A DNA stretch of 64,000 bases from Bin5 sp965221345 (GCA_965221345.1 CBDCSD010000001.1:1302001-1366000); one strand, 5' to 3'. Counted from the stretch's first letter, positions 45,315-54,680 are shown. A program made the numbers and translations. The notes: generated by a model not told the origin, from the letters alone.

Positions 45315-47390
45315 ATGTACAGAGATGGGAAGCGATTCCTGCCTTTCGGCGTCGTCGCGCTCATCCTGTCCAGTTTCGTGGTTCTGGGCGGTTGCTCATC
45401 CCTCACCGGTTTCCTGTTCCAGGAAAGTAGCGACGACCGCGCGGCGCGCATCAGTGTGCAAAGTCAGGTAACGCCAGTTTCCCCCCCGACTTCCCCGACC
45501 GACGACAACACTGTGGGACCGGCGAACGGGGGGTCGACCCCTCGGCCCATAGCTCTGGCTTTGGCGTCACAAGCGCGCCAGCCTGTGGCTGTTCCCACCC
45601 GTGATATTAGGGACCTGGCGCTGCGCCTTCGGCCCGGCGTCGATTTCATCCCGGAAACGGTTCCCGCTCCCAACTATACGGTCGGGGATCGGGTCCCATT
45701 TTGGGTGGCGAACGTGGACAACAATGAGCACTTCCAGGTTGAGGCCGAGTTGCTCCATAAGAACGATGTAGTCTATGTCTGGGCCGAACGCGGCCACGAC
45801 CTCGACCTCGATGCGATGGCTGCGTCGGCAGACCGATTCGCCCAAAATATCTATCCTCAGGTGCGAGCCTTCTTCGGCACTGAGGCAAATCCAGGTATTG
45901 ACGCCGATCCCCGTCTACACATTCTCCATGCCACCAGTCTGGGACGGGGAATTGCCGGTTACTTCAGCAGCGCCAACGCCTTCAGCTCTCTCGCCAATCC
46001 GTTTTCCAACCAGAAAGAGATGTTTACAATCAGCCTGGACTGGCTGAATCAGATCAATGACTTTGATGTGTACGAGACTGTACTGGCCCATGAATTTCAG
46101 CACATGGTCCACTGGAACAATGACCGCAATGAAGAGAATTGGGTCAATGAAGGAATGAGTGAACTGGCCCAGGAAGTTGCCGGCTATCTCCCGGATTTGG
46201 GATTCGCCCGCGTTTACGCTCGCCAGCCGGGCACGCAACTGAACACCTGGAATACAGACCCGCATGACAATGGCCGGCATTATGGGGCTGCCTATCTCTT
46301 CATGGCCTATTTCCTGCAGCGGTTCGGCGAGGAGATGACGCGGGCCGTCGTTTCCCAACCGGACAACGGCACCCAGGGATTTGATTCCGCGCTACGGAAG
46401 GCGGGTCTGGATCTGACGTTCGAAGATGTATTCGCTGATTGGACCATCGCCAACTATGTTAGCGACTTCGACGCACTTGCAAAGCATGGAATATATGGCT
46501 ACAGGCAGCTGCAAGCGCCGGTTCCTGCATTGGATAAGTCGGCTCAGCGTCTTTCACAGAATACATGGAAAGGCTCCGTGCGCAATTTTGGCGTAGACTA
46601 CATCGCGTTGCCTGAACGCGGCGACGCATCAGTCTACTTTCAGGGAAACACGGTAACGCGATACGCAAACGTCGAGCACTTCAGCGGTAACTATGCCTGG
46701 TGGAGTAACCGGACCGACGATTCCGATGTTCGCCTGACGCGCGCATTCGACTTCTCTGACGTGCCCGCCAATGATGCGCTGACGATGAACGTGCGAATGT
46801 GGTTCGACATTGAAGAAGATTACGATTACGGTTACGTGCTTGCCAGCCGCGATGGACGAAAGTGGGATATCCTGCCAGGCCAGCGGACCAACACCGACAA
46901 CCCCAGCGGCAATAGCTTCGGCCCCGCATATACAGCGTTAAGCGCGACTTCGCCCGGCGCCGCGAAACCGGATTGGGTGCAAGAGTCCTTTGACCTGCAG
47001 GCATACGCCGGCGAAAAGGTATTTTTGCGTTTTGAGTATGTGACCGATGATGCTGTGAACGCGCCCGGTTGGTTCGTCGACGAAATCGAAATTCCGGCGA
47101 TTGGCTACGCGACAAACTGGGAAAATGGAGTGGACGGCTGGGAGAGCGAAGGCTGGCTATTGACCGACAATCGCCTCCCCCAGGAATGGCTCGTGCAAAT
47201 CATGGTGTTTCAAGACGACAGGCTGGAAAGCTTCGAGCGGGCGACCGTGGAGGCAGACGGGACCGTCCGTATCGATGTGGAGGGCTTGGATCGGCGCAGC
47301 GAGGTAGTGCTGGCTATCAGCGGCCTGACGCCGGTGACGACTGAGGAAGCTTTCTACGAGTACCGAATCGAGCAACGGCAAGAACCATGA
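45315..47390 (+). CDS. Secreted zinc metalloprotease lipoprotein, immune-inhibitor-A-like
   Basis: 691 residues from MYRDGKRFLPFGVVALI; an earlier in-frame start at 45219 precedes the signal. A lipobox (VVLGGC) follows the hydrophobic core. The catalytic HEFQH is at residues 259-263, followed by WVNEGMSELAQE with a likely third ligand Glu, as in M6/M30-type peptidases. The C-terminal 230 residues resemble the immune inhibitor A beta-sandwich (WWSNRTDDSD..., WFVDEIEI). It is probably exported and tethered to the membrane. The substrate is unknown. Confidence 0.83.
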   Translation: MYRDGKRFLPFGVVALILSSFVVLGGCSSLTGFLFQESSDDRAARISVQSQVTPVSPPTSPTDDNTVGPANGGSTPRPIALALASQARQPVAVPTRDIRDLALRLRPGVDFIPETVPAPNYTVGDRVPFWVANVDNNEHFQVEAELLHKNDVVYVWAERGHDLDLDAMAASADRFAQNIYPQVRAFFGTEANPGIDADPRLHILHATSLGRGIAGYFSSANAFSSLANPFSNQKEMFTISLDWLNQINDFDVYETVLAHEFQHMVHWNNDRNEENWVNEGMSELAQEVAGYLPDLGFARVYARQPGTQLNTWNTDPHDNGRHYGAAYLFMAYFLQRFGEEMTRAVVSQPDNGTQGFDSALRKAGLDLTFEDVFADWTIANYVSDFDALAKHGIYGYRQLQAPVPALDKSAQRLSQNTWKGSVRNFGVDYIALPERGDASVYFQGNTVTRYANVEHFSGNYAWWSNRTDDSDVRLTRAFDFSDVPANDALTMNVRMWFDIEEDYDYGYVLASRDGRKWDILPGQRTNTDNPSGNSFGPAYTALSATSPGAAKPDWVQESFDLQAYAGEKVFLRFEYVTDDAVNAPGWFVDEIEIPAIGYATNWENGVDGWESEGWLLTDNRLPQEWLVQIMVFQDDRLESFERATVEADGTVRIDVEGLDRRSEVVLAISGLTPVTTEEAFYEYRIEQRQEP

Positions 47391-47393
47391 CTT

Positions 47394-47413
47394 GCCTACC
47401 TCCTTCGGTAGGC
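47394..47413. terminator. Hairpin between convergent genes
   Basis: GCCTACC, six-base loop, GGTAGGC. It lies just after the protease stop and before the PAP2 stop, as expected for a shared terminator, but has no T-run, so termination could be Rho-dependent. Confidence 0.5.
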
Positions 47414-47429
47414 GCACGAACTGCTCATA

Positions 47430-47981
47430 TCACTTCCTGCGTTGGCCCAATGTGCCTTTGCGTATGAATCGAGACAGACCTACACCGAGGACAAGACCGG
47501 CAACGACATCGCCGATATAGTGGATGTTTAGCGCCACCCTCGCCCAGCTAATCCACAGGACGAGCAAAGGGGCCAATTTGCCGGCCGCAGGCCAGAAGGC
47601 TGTAGCCCACGTCAATATGACTCCGCAGCGCACACTGTGCCCGCTCGGGAAGCTATGCGCGTCGGCACCGCCCGCATAGAGAAAACGACCGCTGCCCGGT
47701 CGGGGTCGGCGCACCGCCTGTTTGACCAGCATCGTGCCCGCAACGCCCCCCGCGAACGACACTATCCAGCCGATCAGAGTGCCCCGCTTCTGCCGGCTGC
47801 CCTTGGACTGACGCCACAATAATAGCGTCACCAGCAGCCATACAATCGAGTCCCCCAAATGCGCACCGATATGGGCAAGCCAGAAAAGGGGGTGGCGCCT
47901 CGACATCTGATCTTCGTTCAGGGCAGTATGGGCAGTGTACGTTTCATCCAGCCCGCACAGTACCTCCAGAAACCTGCGCAT
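47430..47981 (-). CDS. PAP2-family membrane phosphatase
   Basis: 183 residues. The three PAP2 motifs appear in order: KQAVRRPRPG, SFPSGHSV and a final SWARVALNIHYIGDVVAG (S-R-H-D). Several membrane helices are present. It should dephosphorylate a lipid phosphate such as undecaprenyl pyrophosphate or phosphatidic acid. Start could also be the internal Met at residue 26. It lies three bases after the nucleotidyltransferase gene and is the last gene of a minus-strand run. Confidence 0.9.
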   Translation of the reverse strand: MRRFLEVLCGLDETYTAHTALNEDQMSRRHPLFWLAHIGAHLGDSIVWLLVTLLLWRQSKGSRQKRGTLIGWIVSFAGGVAGTMLVKQAVRRPRPGSGRFLYAGGADAHSFPSGHSVRCGVILTWATAFWPAAGKLAPLLVLWISWARVALNIHYIGDVVAGLVLGVGLSRFIRKGTLGQRRK

Positions 47982-47983
47982 CC

Positions 47984-48811
47984 TCAGATCTCACCCTGTC
48001 CCGCCGACCTCCGGCGCGTATTTGCAGGGTGATCGGCATGTCTCTCCAAATAGTCACGCACCTGGGCCAGTTGCTCCGGCTTATCGACATCCATGCCAGC
48101 TTCGGCAAGTGGCAGAACTACCGGTCGCCCGTGGATGTCCGCGATCCGGTAGGCGATGTCGACTATGTCGGACATGGAAAGGCGGCGAAACAGGAACTTG
48201 ACCACTGTTGGCAGTCCCAGCTTCCACACCTGCGCCAAGACATTCTTGCGATTGTCGATGAAATACCGGACGCGCTCCTGGATGTGAAAGCCGGCCGAAA
48301 GACGCCCCAGGTAAAGGTCGCTGCTGCAAAAAGAGCCTTCCCGCAGTGGCAGGTAGGTGCGCCTACTGTCGGGAAAGCTGGACAGCATTACGTCTTTTCG
48401 AACGATGCCCCAGTAGACATCAGACGTCAATGGTTCGCAGGTCTTGATAAATGTATCGACGATCTTGCCTGTCAGAAGTGCTATGTCGGCGGAAATAGCG
48501 AGGATGTAGCGGTCGTTGGGATTCAGTTCTCGGAGTTTGCGCAACCCGGCATTTTGGCTGGCCCAAAGGCTGGGTTGATTGGGCACGTGATGCACAGTTA
48601 CGCCAAAATCGATCTCATCCGGCTCCAGACCTACTACAACGATTTCGCCGATTCGGTCACTCTCCGCCAGGGCCTGCACCACATGCCAGGCCATCGGCAT
48701 TCCCGCCACAGGCACGAGAGACTTATGAGCCGCGCCAGCCGCCGCACTGACCTGCTCCGGTTTGTCCGGGTCATAACCGGCAGTGATGAATACGTCGAAC
48801 CGTTCCTGCAA
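47984..48811 (-). CDS. Nucleotidyltransferase (MobA-like NTP_transf_3)
   Basis: 275 residues of a GT-A-like fold: a start strand VFITAGYDPDKPEQ, the sugar/substrate loop KSLVPVAGMPMAWHVVQAL, and the metal-binding DI in LAISADIALLTG. It transfers NMP to a phosphorylated sugar or cofactor. The usual GGxGTR nucleotide loop is replaced by a longer GYDPDKPEQVSAAAGAA stretch, so specificity is unclear. It sits between the Tat genes and PAP2, and may belong to envelope lipid or sugar metabolism. Confidence 0.83.
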   Translation of the reverse strand: MQERFDVFITAGYDPDKPEQVSAAAGAAHKSLVPVAGMPMAWHVVQALAESDRIGEIVVVGLEPDEIDFGVTVHHVPNQPSLWASQNAGLRKLRELNPNDRYILAISADIALLTGKIVDTFIKTCEPLTSDVYWGIVRKDVMLSSFPDSRRTYLPLREGSFCSSDLYLGRLSAGFHIQERVRYFIDNRKNVLAQVWKLGLPTVVKFLFRRLSMSDIVDIAYRIADIHGRPVVLPLAEAGMDVDKPEQLAQVRDYLERHADHPANTRRRSAGQGEI

Positions 48812-48951
48812 AGCGCCCCCTTCTTGCGAAAGACAACGCCATATCGGCGCATAAACCGACCAGATTTTGACCGACTGCAGTCAACAACCATCGGCCCCCC
48901 CCAAACGTGGCCAGACCCTTCCCTCTGACCTCGAGTGGGGCCTGCGTATCG

Positions 48952-49152
48952 CTATCTCGCGCGATCGATGGCGATGCGCAAGCGATACTCCTCCGCCATC
49001 AACTGTTCAATTTCATTCTCCAACTGCTGCAGTTGGCGCCGCTGATGCGGACTGTCAGCACTACGAATGGCTTCCAGTTGCCGCTGTGCTCTCTTCAACT
49101 CACGCAGAACTTCCTGTTTACGAGCGATCAGCGACTCCCGGTCATTCTTCAT
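48952..49152 (-). CDS. Small coiled-coil protein after tatC
   Basis: 66 residues from MKNDRESLIARKQEV, almost entirely heptad-like (LIARKQEVLRELKRAQRQLEAI), with no other feature. Its start overlaps the tatC stop by 11 bases, so it is likely translationally coupled. A longer in-frame version starting inside tatC is less likely. I know no family for it. It may be an accessory to Tat, but that is only a guess from position. Confidence 0.5.
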   Translation of the reverse strand: MKNDRESLIARKQEVLRELKRAQRQLEAIRSADSPHQRRQLQQLENEIEQLMAEEYRLRIAIDRAR

Positions 49153-49954
49153 CGTCGCCCCAGTCCATCTCATCGAAGTCGCGTGGCGCCCGCGGCTTGT
49201 AGAGGACATAGGCCAGTCCGACCCCGAGGAAAAAGAGGCTGATGAGCGGCAACATGACTATCGTCATATTGATCGGATCGATGGTCGGCGTAATCATCGC
49301 CGCCACTACCGAGATTATTACGATTGCCTGCCTCCACATCCTCAGCAACTGCGGCCCGCTGACGAGGCCTATGCGCGCCAGGAAGGCGATCACAAGAGGA
49401 GTTTCGAAGGCAACACCTATCCAGAAGACAATGCGCGTGTAAAATCCTACGTAGCGGTCGACGGTCCACTCCTGATCGATTACATCTCCCAGAAAGTTCT
49501 GCAGGAAGCCGACGGCCACTGGCAGCATAACCCAATTGGCAAATGAAGCGCCGCCAAAGAACAGAACCATAATGCCAGGCAGCAGCATAAACAGGCTGCG
49601 TTTTTCGTGGGGATAAAGTCCTGGCGCAATGAAAGCAACGATCTGGTAGACCAACACCGGCATGGCAACGATCACGCCCATCACAAACATAACCTTAAAG
49701 AATACAAAGATTGTGTCGGTGGGGCCGATTGCTATCAGCCTGTTTGCTACAGTCTCAGAGCCACCGGACTTGGTAACTGGTTCGGTAATAAAAGCAATGA
49801 CCGGCTCCACGAAAGCGATGCTGGCGACAACACCGAACAACAGCGAGCCAACTATCCAGATCATCCGATTGCGCAATTCGGTCAGATGATCAAGCAGCCC
49901 CATGCGGCTGCCATCAAAAGGATCGGTGTCCAGAGGCGTAACCTGTTGCGTCAC
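49142..49954 (-). CDS. tatC: Sec-independent translocase subunit TatC
   Basis: 270 residues with six membrane segments. The diagnostic start, GLLDHLTELRNRMIW, is the TatC signature near residues 18-32, with FVMGVIVAMPVLVYQIVAFIAPGLYPHEKR in the first loops. It recognises twin-arginine signals and recruits TatA/B. It overlaps the upstream tatA/B-like gene by four bases and a coiled-coil ORF by 11 bases at its end. Confidence 0.96.
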   Translation of the reverse strand: MTQQVTPLDTDPFDGSRMGLLDHLTELRNRMIWIVGSLLFGVVASIAFVEPVIAFITEPVTKSGGSETVANRLIAIGPTDTIFVFFKVMFVMGVIVAMPVLVYQIVAFIAPGLYPHEKRSLFMLLPGIMVLFFGGASFANWVMLPVAVGFLQNFLGDVIDQEWTVDRYVGFYTRIVFWIGVAFETPLVIAFLARIGLVSGPQLLRMWRQAIVIISVVAAMITPTIDPINMTIVMLPLISLFFLGVGLAYVLYKPRAPRDFDEMDWGDDEE

Positions 49955-50922
49955 AGTTTCGTCTCCTCGCTACCCTCGCCGTCCGCATCCTCCGCCACCG
50001 CGGCGACCGCCCCCTCGCCGGAATCTACGTCGCCCTCCTCCGCGAGGACGTCGGTATCAGAAACGCCTTCCCTTGAGCCTTCAAAGTTGCCACCCAACTC
50101 GGCAAGTACAGTGGACTCATTACTCACTTCTGCGTCAACAGGATCTGGCGCGGCGTCCTCGGGCTCGGACGCCTCTTCCTGTACGTTCTTCTGCGCGGCC
50201 ACTGCATCGCGCCGATCATCCGCCCGCCGCTGGGCGCGCTTGTTGCGCTCTTCCAGGTAGGAAGAGTCCGACCCACTGGAGGCGGACTGTCTCTTTGTCC
50301 GCTGCTGCTTACGCAGTTCGGACAGTGTCTTGACGCCGCGCTTCTGCCCACTGCTCGTCCCTTGGGCCGCGGCGCCAACCGCCGGGCTTCGGGTCGAAGC
50401 CTTCGAAGAACTGGCCCGCGGTGCTGATGGGATTGCTGTTCCTGTTGACTTGGGCTTGGCTTCGGTGTCTTCGCCACTCTGCTGGCGCCCGTTCGACGAA
50501 GCAGACGCATTCAGGTCCGACAGTACCGGCTGGGTAGTCGACGAGGCAGCCGCGGGTGCGATTGTCTCCTGCTCGGAAGACGCCGACTCAGTGTCAGCGG
50601 CCTGACCCGGTTGGGAGGGAGCCGAAGTCTGCTTCTCGGAAGCGCTCGCGTCCTGGCTATCCTTCCGACCGATTGACTTCCCTTCTTCCTCCTCCTCCTC
50701 GCCCATCAGTTCCTTCAAATGAAAGCTGGGATCGAGTTCGCGCAAGTCTCCGATCTCTTCATTTACCTGACGGGTCAGATCGCCCGAAAGCTTTTGCAAG
50801 CGTCGGATAAAGTTTAATACGTCTCGGGTTACCTTGGGCAGCCGTTCCGGGCCAAGAAAGATCAAAGCGAAGATCAAAATGAAAATAAATTCGAGGACGC
50901 CAATGCCGAAGATGCTATTCAT
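49951..50922 (-). CDS. tatB: TatA/TatB-like protein with a very long disordered tail
   Basis: 323 residues; ordinary TatB is 100-180. The first 60 residues are the TatA/B core: IFGIGVLEFIFILIFALIFL, FLGPERLPK, then an amphipathic helix (LNFIRRLQKLSGDLTRQ). The remaining 260 are low-complexity Ser/Ala/Glu/Gln, with a basic patch (KTLSELRKQQRTKRQ) and a strongly acidic end. The assignment to TatB rather than TatA rests on the acidic loop after the helix. It overlaps tatC by four bases. Confidence 0.86.
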   Translation of the reverse strand: MNSIFGIGVLEFIFILIFALIFLGPERLPKVTRDVLNFIRRLQKLSGDLTRQVNEEIGDLRELDPSFHLKELMGEEEEEEGKSIGRKDSQDASASEKQTSAPSQPGQAADTESASSEQETIAPAAASSTTQPVLSDLNASASSNGRQQSGEDTEAKPKSTGTAIPSAPRASSSKASTRSPAVGAAAQGTSSGQKRGVKTLSELRKQQRTKRQSASSGSDSSYLEERNKRAQRRADDRRDAVAAQKNVQEEASEPEDAAPDPVDAEVSNESTVLAELGGNFEGSREGVSDTDVLAEEGDVDSGEGAVAAVAEDADGEGSEETKL

Positions 50923-50930
50923 GCCAGAAG

Positions 50931-51572
50931 TTACCGGCTCTCTTGTCTATACTCGGTTGGCTGGGAAATCTCTCGAAGCGCGGTGCCGAGGACACCATTG
51001 ACAAAACGTGGGCTGCTGTCACTGCCGAAGGTCTTGGCCAACTCCACTGCCTCGTTGATGACAACCTTGGGAGGCGCATCCGCATCCGGGCTTGACAGTT
51101 CAAAGATGGAAAGACGCAATACGTTGCGATCGACGATGGCCAACTTCCCTACGGGCCACTCCGGCGCATAGCGGCCAATCAGCGAGTCCAGGTCGGCCTC
51201 GTATCTGATCACACCACTCACTAGCCAGTACAGAAAAGCAAGCGTCTCGTTGGCGAACCGTTCCTCTGCCTGGCGATAATCCAAAGCAATGCCCGGACGA
51301 TGGTCGGCGCAGTCCACTTCATAGAGGACCTGCAACGCGGTGCGCCGCGCACGTCTGCGCTCGGCCCGCCGGGCAACGACAACGTCGCCCGTACGGCTCC
51401 GCTGATCGGGCCTTCCGGTTACTTTCGCATCGGGACCGATTTTCCCCTGACCAGTAGCCGAACAAGCCCGTGGGATCGCCTTACCGTCCGAAAGTTCGGT
51501 GTCGTCTCTACTCACGACCACTGGATCGGGCGCTACCGATGGCTCCACGAGATGCTGCGTATGGTCTATCAT
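50931..51572 (-). CDS. nusB: Transcription antitermination factor NusB
   Basis: 213 residues from MIDHTQHLVEPSVAP, with AGGTG five bases upstream of this ATG; a TTG start at 51596 is also possible. NusB itself begins near residue 70 with ARRTALQVLYEVD and ends with VNEAVELAK... and RFVNGVLGTAL, the normal length of about 140 residues. The 65-residue N-terminal extension is Arg/Asp-rich with no homology. NusB joins the antitermination complex on rRNA operons. It follows fabG by about 28 bases. Confidence 0.93.
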   Translation of the reverse strand: MIDHTQHLVEPSVAPDPVVVSRDDTELSDGKAIPRACSATGQGKIGPDAKVTGRPDQRSRTGDVVVARRAERRRARRTALQVLYEVDCADHRPGIALDYRQAEERFANETLAFLYWLVSGVIRYEADLDSLIGRYAPEWPVGKLAIVDRNVLRLSIFELSSPDADAPPKVVINEAVELAKTFGSDSSPRFVNGVLGTALREISQPTEYRQESR

Positions 51573-51600
51573 TGTCACCTGTTTGTCAATTTGCAAACGA

Positions 51601-52347
51601 TCACATCATCACAAGACCACCATCTACAGAAAGAACCTGGCCGGTAATGAAACCTGCCCGTTCGCTCGCCAGAAATGCGACAGCCCAGGCAATGTCCTCC
51701 GGATCCCCGAACCGTCCCAACGGTGTCTGGGCGATCGTATGTTCCTTCTGTTCGTCGCTCATAACATCTGTCAGTGCTGTCGGCACAAAGCCCGGCGCAA
51801 CCACATTTACGGTGATGCCGCGGCTGCCCACCTCTCGGGCAAGGCTCTTGGACAGGCCTATCATTCCGGCCTTGCTGGCCGCATAGTTCGTCTGTCCGGC
51901 CTGTCCCGCCAGGCCGACTATGCTGGATATGTTGACAATTCGCCCCCAACGCTGCCGAATCATGCCGCGAAGCGTGGCCCTGGTTACATGAAAAATACTG
52001 TCCAGGTTTGTGCCGATCACCGTGCGCCACCCTTCTTGTTTCATGCTCATCAGCAACGCGTCGCGGGTCGTACCCGCGTTATTAATCAGGATGTTGACTC
52101 TGCCCAACTCCTTTTCAACCACCTTCACCAACTCGGTGGCTTCGTCAAAACTGCTCACATCAGCCTGAAAACTGGCGCATTCGCCGCCGGCGTCACGGAT
52201 GGCGGCGGCCGTCGCGTCGGCGCCGACCTGATTGCCGCGGTAGTTCAAGGCAACGCGCGCCCCCCCTGTAGCCAGTTCCTTGGCAATAGCCGCTCCGATT
52301 CCGCTGCTGCTGCCTGTTACAAGCGCAATCTTGCCTGTAAAATCCAT
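51601..52347 (-). CDS. fabG: 3-oxoacyl-ACP reductase
   Basis: 248 residues, typical short-chain dehydrogenase. NADP-binding TGSSSGIG near residue 11, the catalytic tetrad in NISSIVGLAGQAGQTNYAASKAG with Tyr-x3-Lys, and NNAGTTRDALLMSM of the FabG subfamily. It reduces 3-oxoacyl-ACP in fatty acid elongation. It follows fabD with a 178-base gap in which no acpP gene is seen. Confidence 0.93.
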   Translation of the reverse strand: MDFTGKIALVTGSSSGIGAAIAKELATGGARVALNYRGNQVGADATAAAIRDAGGECASFQADVSSFDEATELVKVVEKELGRVNILINNAGTTRDALLMSMKQEGWRTVIGTNLDSIFHVTRATLRGMIRQRWGRIVNISSIVGLAGQAGQTNYAASKAGMIGLSKSLAREVGSRGITVNVVAPGFVPTALTDVMSDEQKEHTIAQTPLGRFGDPEDIAWAVAFLASERAGFITGQVLSVDGGLVMM

Positions 52348-52525
52348 GGAATCTCTCGGTGCGGTTACTATGTTGCCGCTATTCTACTACAGGCTGGCGG
52401 AAAAGAGGAAAGGGAAATACAGCACCTTTGGCAATGTGTGTATTGGACAAATCCGGAGCAACCGGCAAGCAACTGAATGCGTTCCGGTATACGTCGTCTT
52501 GGACACGGCTGAGAGGCTGCCGTTC

Positions 52526-53503
52526 TCAACCGAACTGCCCCGTGAACCTCCGTACCTCGGCCGCGTTTGACACATTCACCCTCTTGCCCTTGCGTTGGAT
52601 GCGCCTCATCAGGCCGGTCAGAACGGATCCTGGTCCGATCTCAACTGCCGTCTCGACACCGGCGTCAACGGCATGTTTCATCGAAGCGGTCCATTTTACG
52701 CTGCCTGTAAGTTGTGAATTCAACTCCTTACAGATTGCTTCGGCGCTGTCGAGAGGGCGGCCGCTGGTATTGCCTATTACCGGCGCCAATGGCTTACGCA
52801 CTTCCATCGTTTCGATCGTAGCCCTCAACTGCGCGGCCGCCGGCTCCATCAGCGGACTGTGTGCAGCAATACTGACCGCCAGGGGCACGACCTTGCGTGC
52901 TCCGGCCTTTTCCAACCCAGACATTGCTGCAGCGATGCTACTCTCGTCGCCGGATATTACGATCTGACCAGGACAGTTGTCGTTGGCGATTTGGGCAACG
53001 CCTTCATGCGCAGCAGCCGCCTCCGCGCAAATCTGGGCAACCTCTTCCTCGCTCAGTCCGAGCACTGCGACCATGCGCCCAGGCTGCCTCGCGCCCGCCT
53101 CCTTCATGAGCCGGCCCCGCTCACGCACAAGACGCAGCCCATCTGCGAAGTCGATGCAACCGGCCGCGGCCAACGCCGTGTACTCGCCCATCGAGTGGCC
53201 GGCGAAAAAGGCCGGTCGGGGCAAGTAGCCGAGCTCCGCCTGTATGGCGCTGAGAGCCGCCATACTCGATGCAAACAGGGCCGGTTGGGCGTTGATCGTG
53301 TCGGTCAACAGTGCCTCCGGTCCTTCGAAGCATAACTTGCTGATCGCTACGCCCAAGAGATCGTCCGTCTCAGTGAACACGCCGCGCGCGACCGGATAAA
53401 CCTCGGCCAACTCCTTTGCCATGCCCACATGCTGGCTACCCTGACCGGGGAACATGTAAAGCAATGGGCCGGCTTCTTCACTGTACGTGAGCGGCAGAGC
53501 CAT
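52526..53503 (-). CDS. fabD: Malonyl-CoA:ACP transacylase
   Basis: 325 residues. The opening MFPGQGSQHVGMAKEL, the nucleophile GHSMGEYTAL with Ser near residue 102, and the IGPGSVLTGLMRRI block are typical FabD. It loads malonyl onto acyl-carrier protein. It starts five bases after rpmF, and is followed by fabG, as in many bacteria with yceD-rpmF-fab clusters. Confidence 0.95.
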   Translation of the reverse strand: MALPLTYSEEAGPLLYMFPGQGSQHVGMAKELAEVYPVARGVFTETDDLLGVAISKLCFEGPEALLTDTINAQPALFASSMAALSAIQAELGYLPRPAFFAGHSMGEYTALAAAGCIDFADGLRLVRERGRLMKEAGARQPGRMVAVLGLSEEEVAQICAEAAAAHEGVAQIANDNCPGQIVISGDESSIAAAMSGLEKAGARKVVPLAVSIAAHSPLMEPAAAQLRATIETMEVRKPLAPVIGNTSGRPLDSAEAICKELNSQLTGSVKWTASMKHAVDAGVETAVEIGPGSVLTGLMRRIQRKGKRVNVSNAAEVRRFTGQFG

Positions 53504-53508
53504 CTTTA

Positions 53509-53703
53509 TCAGGCTTCACTTTCATCCACTTCCACGACCTGCATGCGGCCCCCATATGAGCCGCAGTGCGGGCAGACCCGGTGCGGCAGGGTCTTCTCGT
53601 TGCATTGCGGGCAACTCACCAGTCTCGGGGCGCCGATCGCGTCGTGCGCCCGGCGGCGGTTGCGGCGGCCTTTGCTTATTTTACTTTTCGGCAGCGGTCC
53701 CAT
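53509..53703 (-). CDS. rpmF: Large ribosomal subunit protein bL32
   Basis: 64 residues. The start (MGPLPKSKISKGRRNRRRAH) and the zinc-ribbon CPQC...CPHC are typical of the C+ form of bL32. AGGAGG lies seven bases before the ATG. It sits between yceD and fabD, the common yceD-rpmF-fab arrangement. Confidence 0.96.
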   Translation of the reverse strand: MGPLPKSKISKGRRNRRRAHDAIGAPRLVSCPQCNEKTLPHRVCPHCGSYGGRMQVVEVDESEA

Positions 53704-53720
53704 TTCGGTTCCTCCTAAAT

Positions 53721-54323
53721 CTACTCGCGGGGCGGTTCATTTCGTAGCGCCAACAGGGCCTCCCAACGAGGATCAATCCCTGTGGCTTCTGAAGGTGTCT
53801 GCGTGCCTTGAGGACTGGCGAGGGCAGACTCTGACAAAAGTTTCAAGTAATTCGGGCAAGCCTCCTGGTCCGGGGCGCCGCTGGCAGGGTCGGTGTAGTC
53901 GCAAGCGGCTACGATCGGATTTGAGAGCCAGATATTCTGGCGCACGACCTCGGTGATGTCGAGAATGTGCTGTGCATCGATCAGCAGAGCTTCATCGGTC
54001 AGGTCCTCTGCCTGGCCTTCAAAATCCTCCGGCAACAGGAAACGCCCTGTCTGGATATCAGTCAAAGGGCGAAAGCTCTCAGCAAACTGGACGGGCACTG
54101 AAGGTGTCACCCGCTCAAGACACCTTCCGCACTGCAACGACAACTTAACGCGCAAATCGCCGGTTGCCAACACGCCGCTGTGAATGCGCAATAATTCCAG
54201 GGTTCCGGTCAAAAAGCTCAAGGGCGTCAGGCCGGCATCAAGATCGGTGATGTCATCATCAAGTGCAAACTCCCTGCATGCGCCGGTCGCCTCCTTCATT
54301 AGTTGTGCAACATTGAACTCCAC
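53721..54323 (-). CDS. yceD: DUF177 protein, YceD-like
   Basis: About 200 residues from the GTG at 54323, chosen because a strong AGGAGG lies nine bases upstream and family homology starts at EFNVAQLMKEATGACREF. An ATG at 54470 adds 49 residues, but it lies at the predicted transcription start and has no ribosome site. The family's CxRCL motif appears as LQCGRCLERV. YceD/DUF177 is linked to 23S rRNA processing and bL32 supply. It is 17 bases upstream of rpmF. Confidence 0.85.
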   Translation of the reverse strand: MEFNVAQLMKEATGACREFALDDDITDLDAGLTPLSFLTGTLELLRIHSGVLATGDLRVKLSLQCGRCLERVTPSVPVQFAESFRPLTDIQTGRFLLPEDFEGQAEDLTDEALLIDAQHILDITEVVRQNIWLSNPIVAACDYTDPASGAPDQEACPNYLKLLSESALASPQGTQTPSEATGIDPRWEALLALRNEPPRE

Positions 54324-54478
54324 TCTCTCGATCCTCCTGTCCGGTTCCTGCAGGACCGCCTGGGCCAATCCAACCCGCTGTCGAGTTTCTGGCATTGAAT
54401 ATAGCTCCAGTGCGATTTGTCTTCCTCCAGTCAATCGGACGGCAATCTCCTCACTGCGCGGTGACCGCACAAATAGTG

Positions 54479-54508
54479 ATTATAAAAGGACGCCTGACTT
54501 TCCTCCAA
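54479..54508 (-). promoter_or_regulatory. Candidate promoter of yceD-rpmF-fabD
   Basis: Minus strand: TTGGAG (54508-54503), 18-base spacer, TATAAT (54484-54479). The -35 lies within the 11-bp hairpin at 54491-54518. Transcription would start near 54472, just before the ATG at 54470, which supports the GTG start. Confidence 0.5.
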
Positions 54509-54518
54509 AAGTCAGGCG
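54491..54518. other. Perfect 11-bp hairpin upstream of yceD
   Basis: CGCCTGACTTT, loop CCTCCA, AAAGTCAGGCG. It lies between the divergent yceD and sufR genes and overlaps the proposed yceD promoter. Possible operator or cruciform; not a clear terminator for either gene. Confidence 0.5.
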
Positions 54519-54680
54519 GGTCAGTGAATCAGTGGGAATGCATCCGCTACAACGTCTAGTTCAAGAAAGCGATTCCTGTTGATTGGGGGGCCGTGATTTT
54601 GGACTCAAAAGAGGGTGGATGGTATAAAAACGTGGCTATGTAAGCAGTTTTGTCTATTTCCACAATAGAAACTGTGTAAA

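Noticed and set aside
52348..52525. Expected acpP gene between fabD and fabG
   Set aside because: The 178-base gap contains no DSL serine motif or suitable ORF, so no acyl-carrier protein is called.
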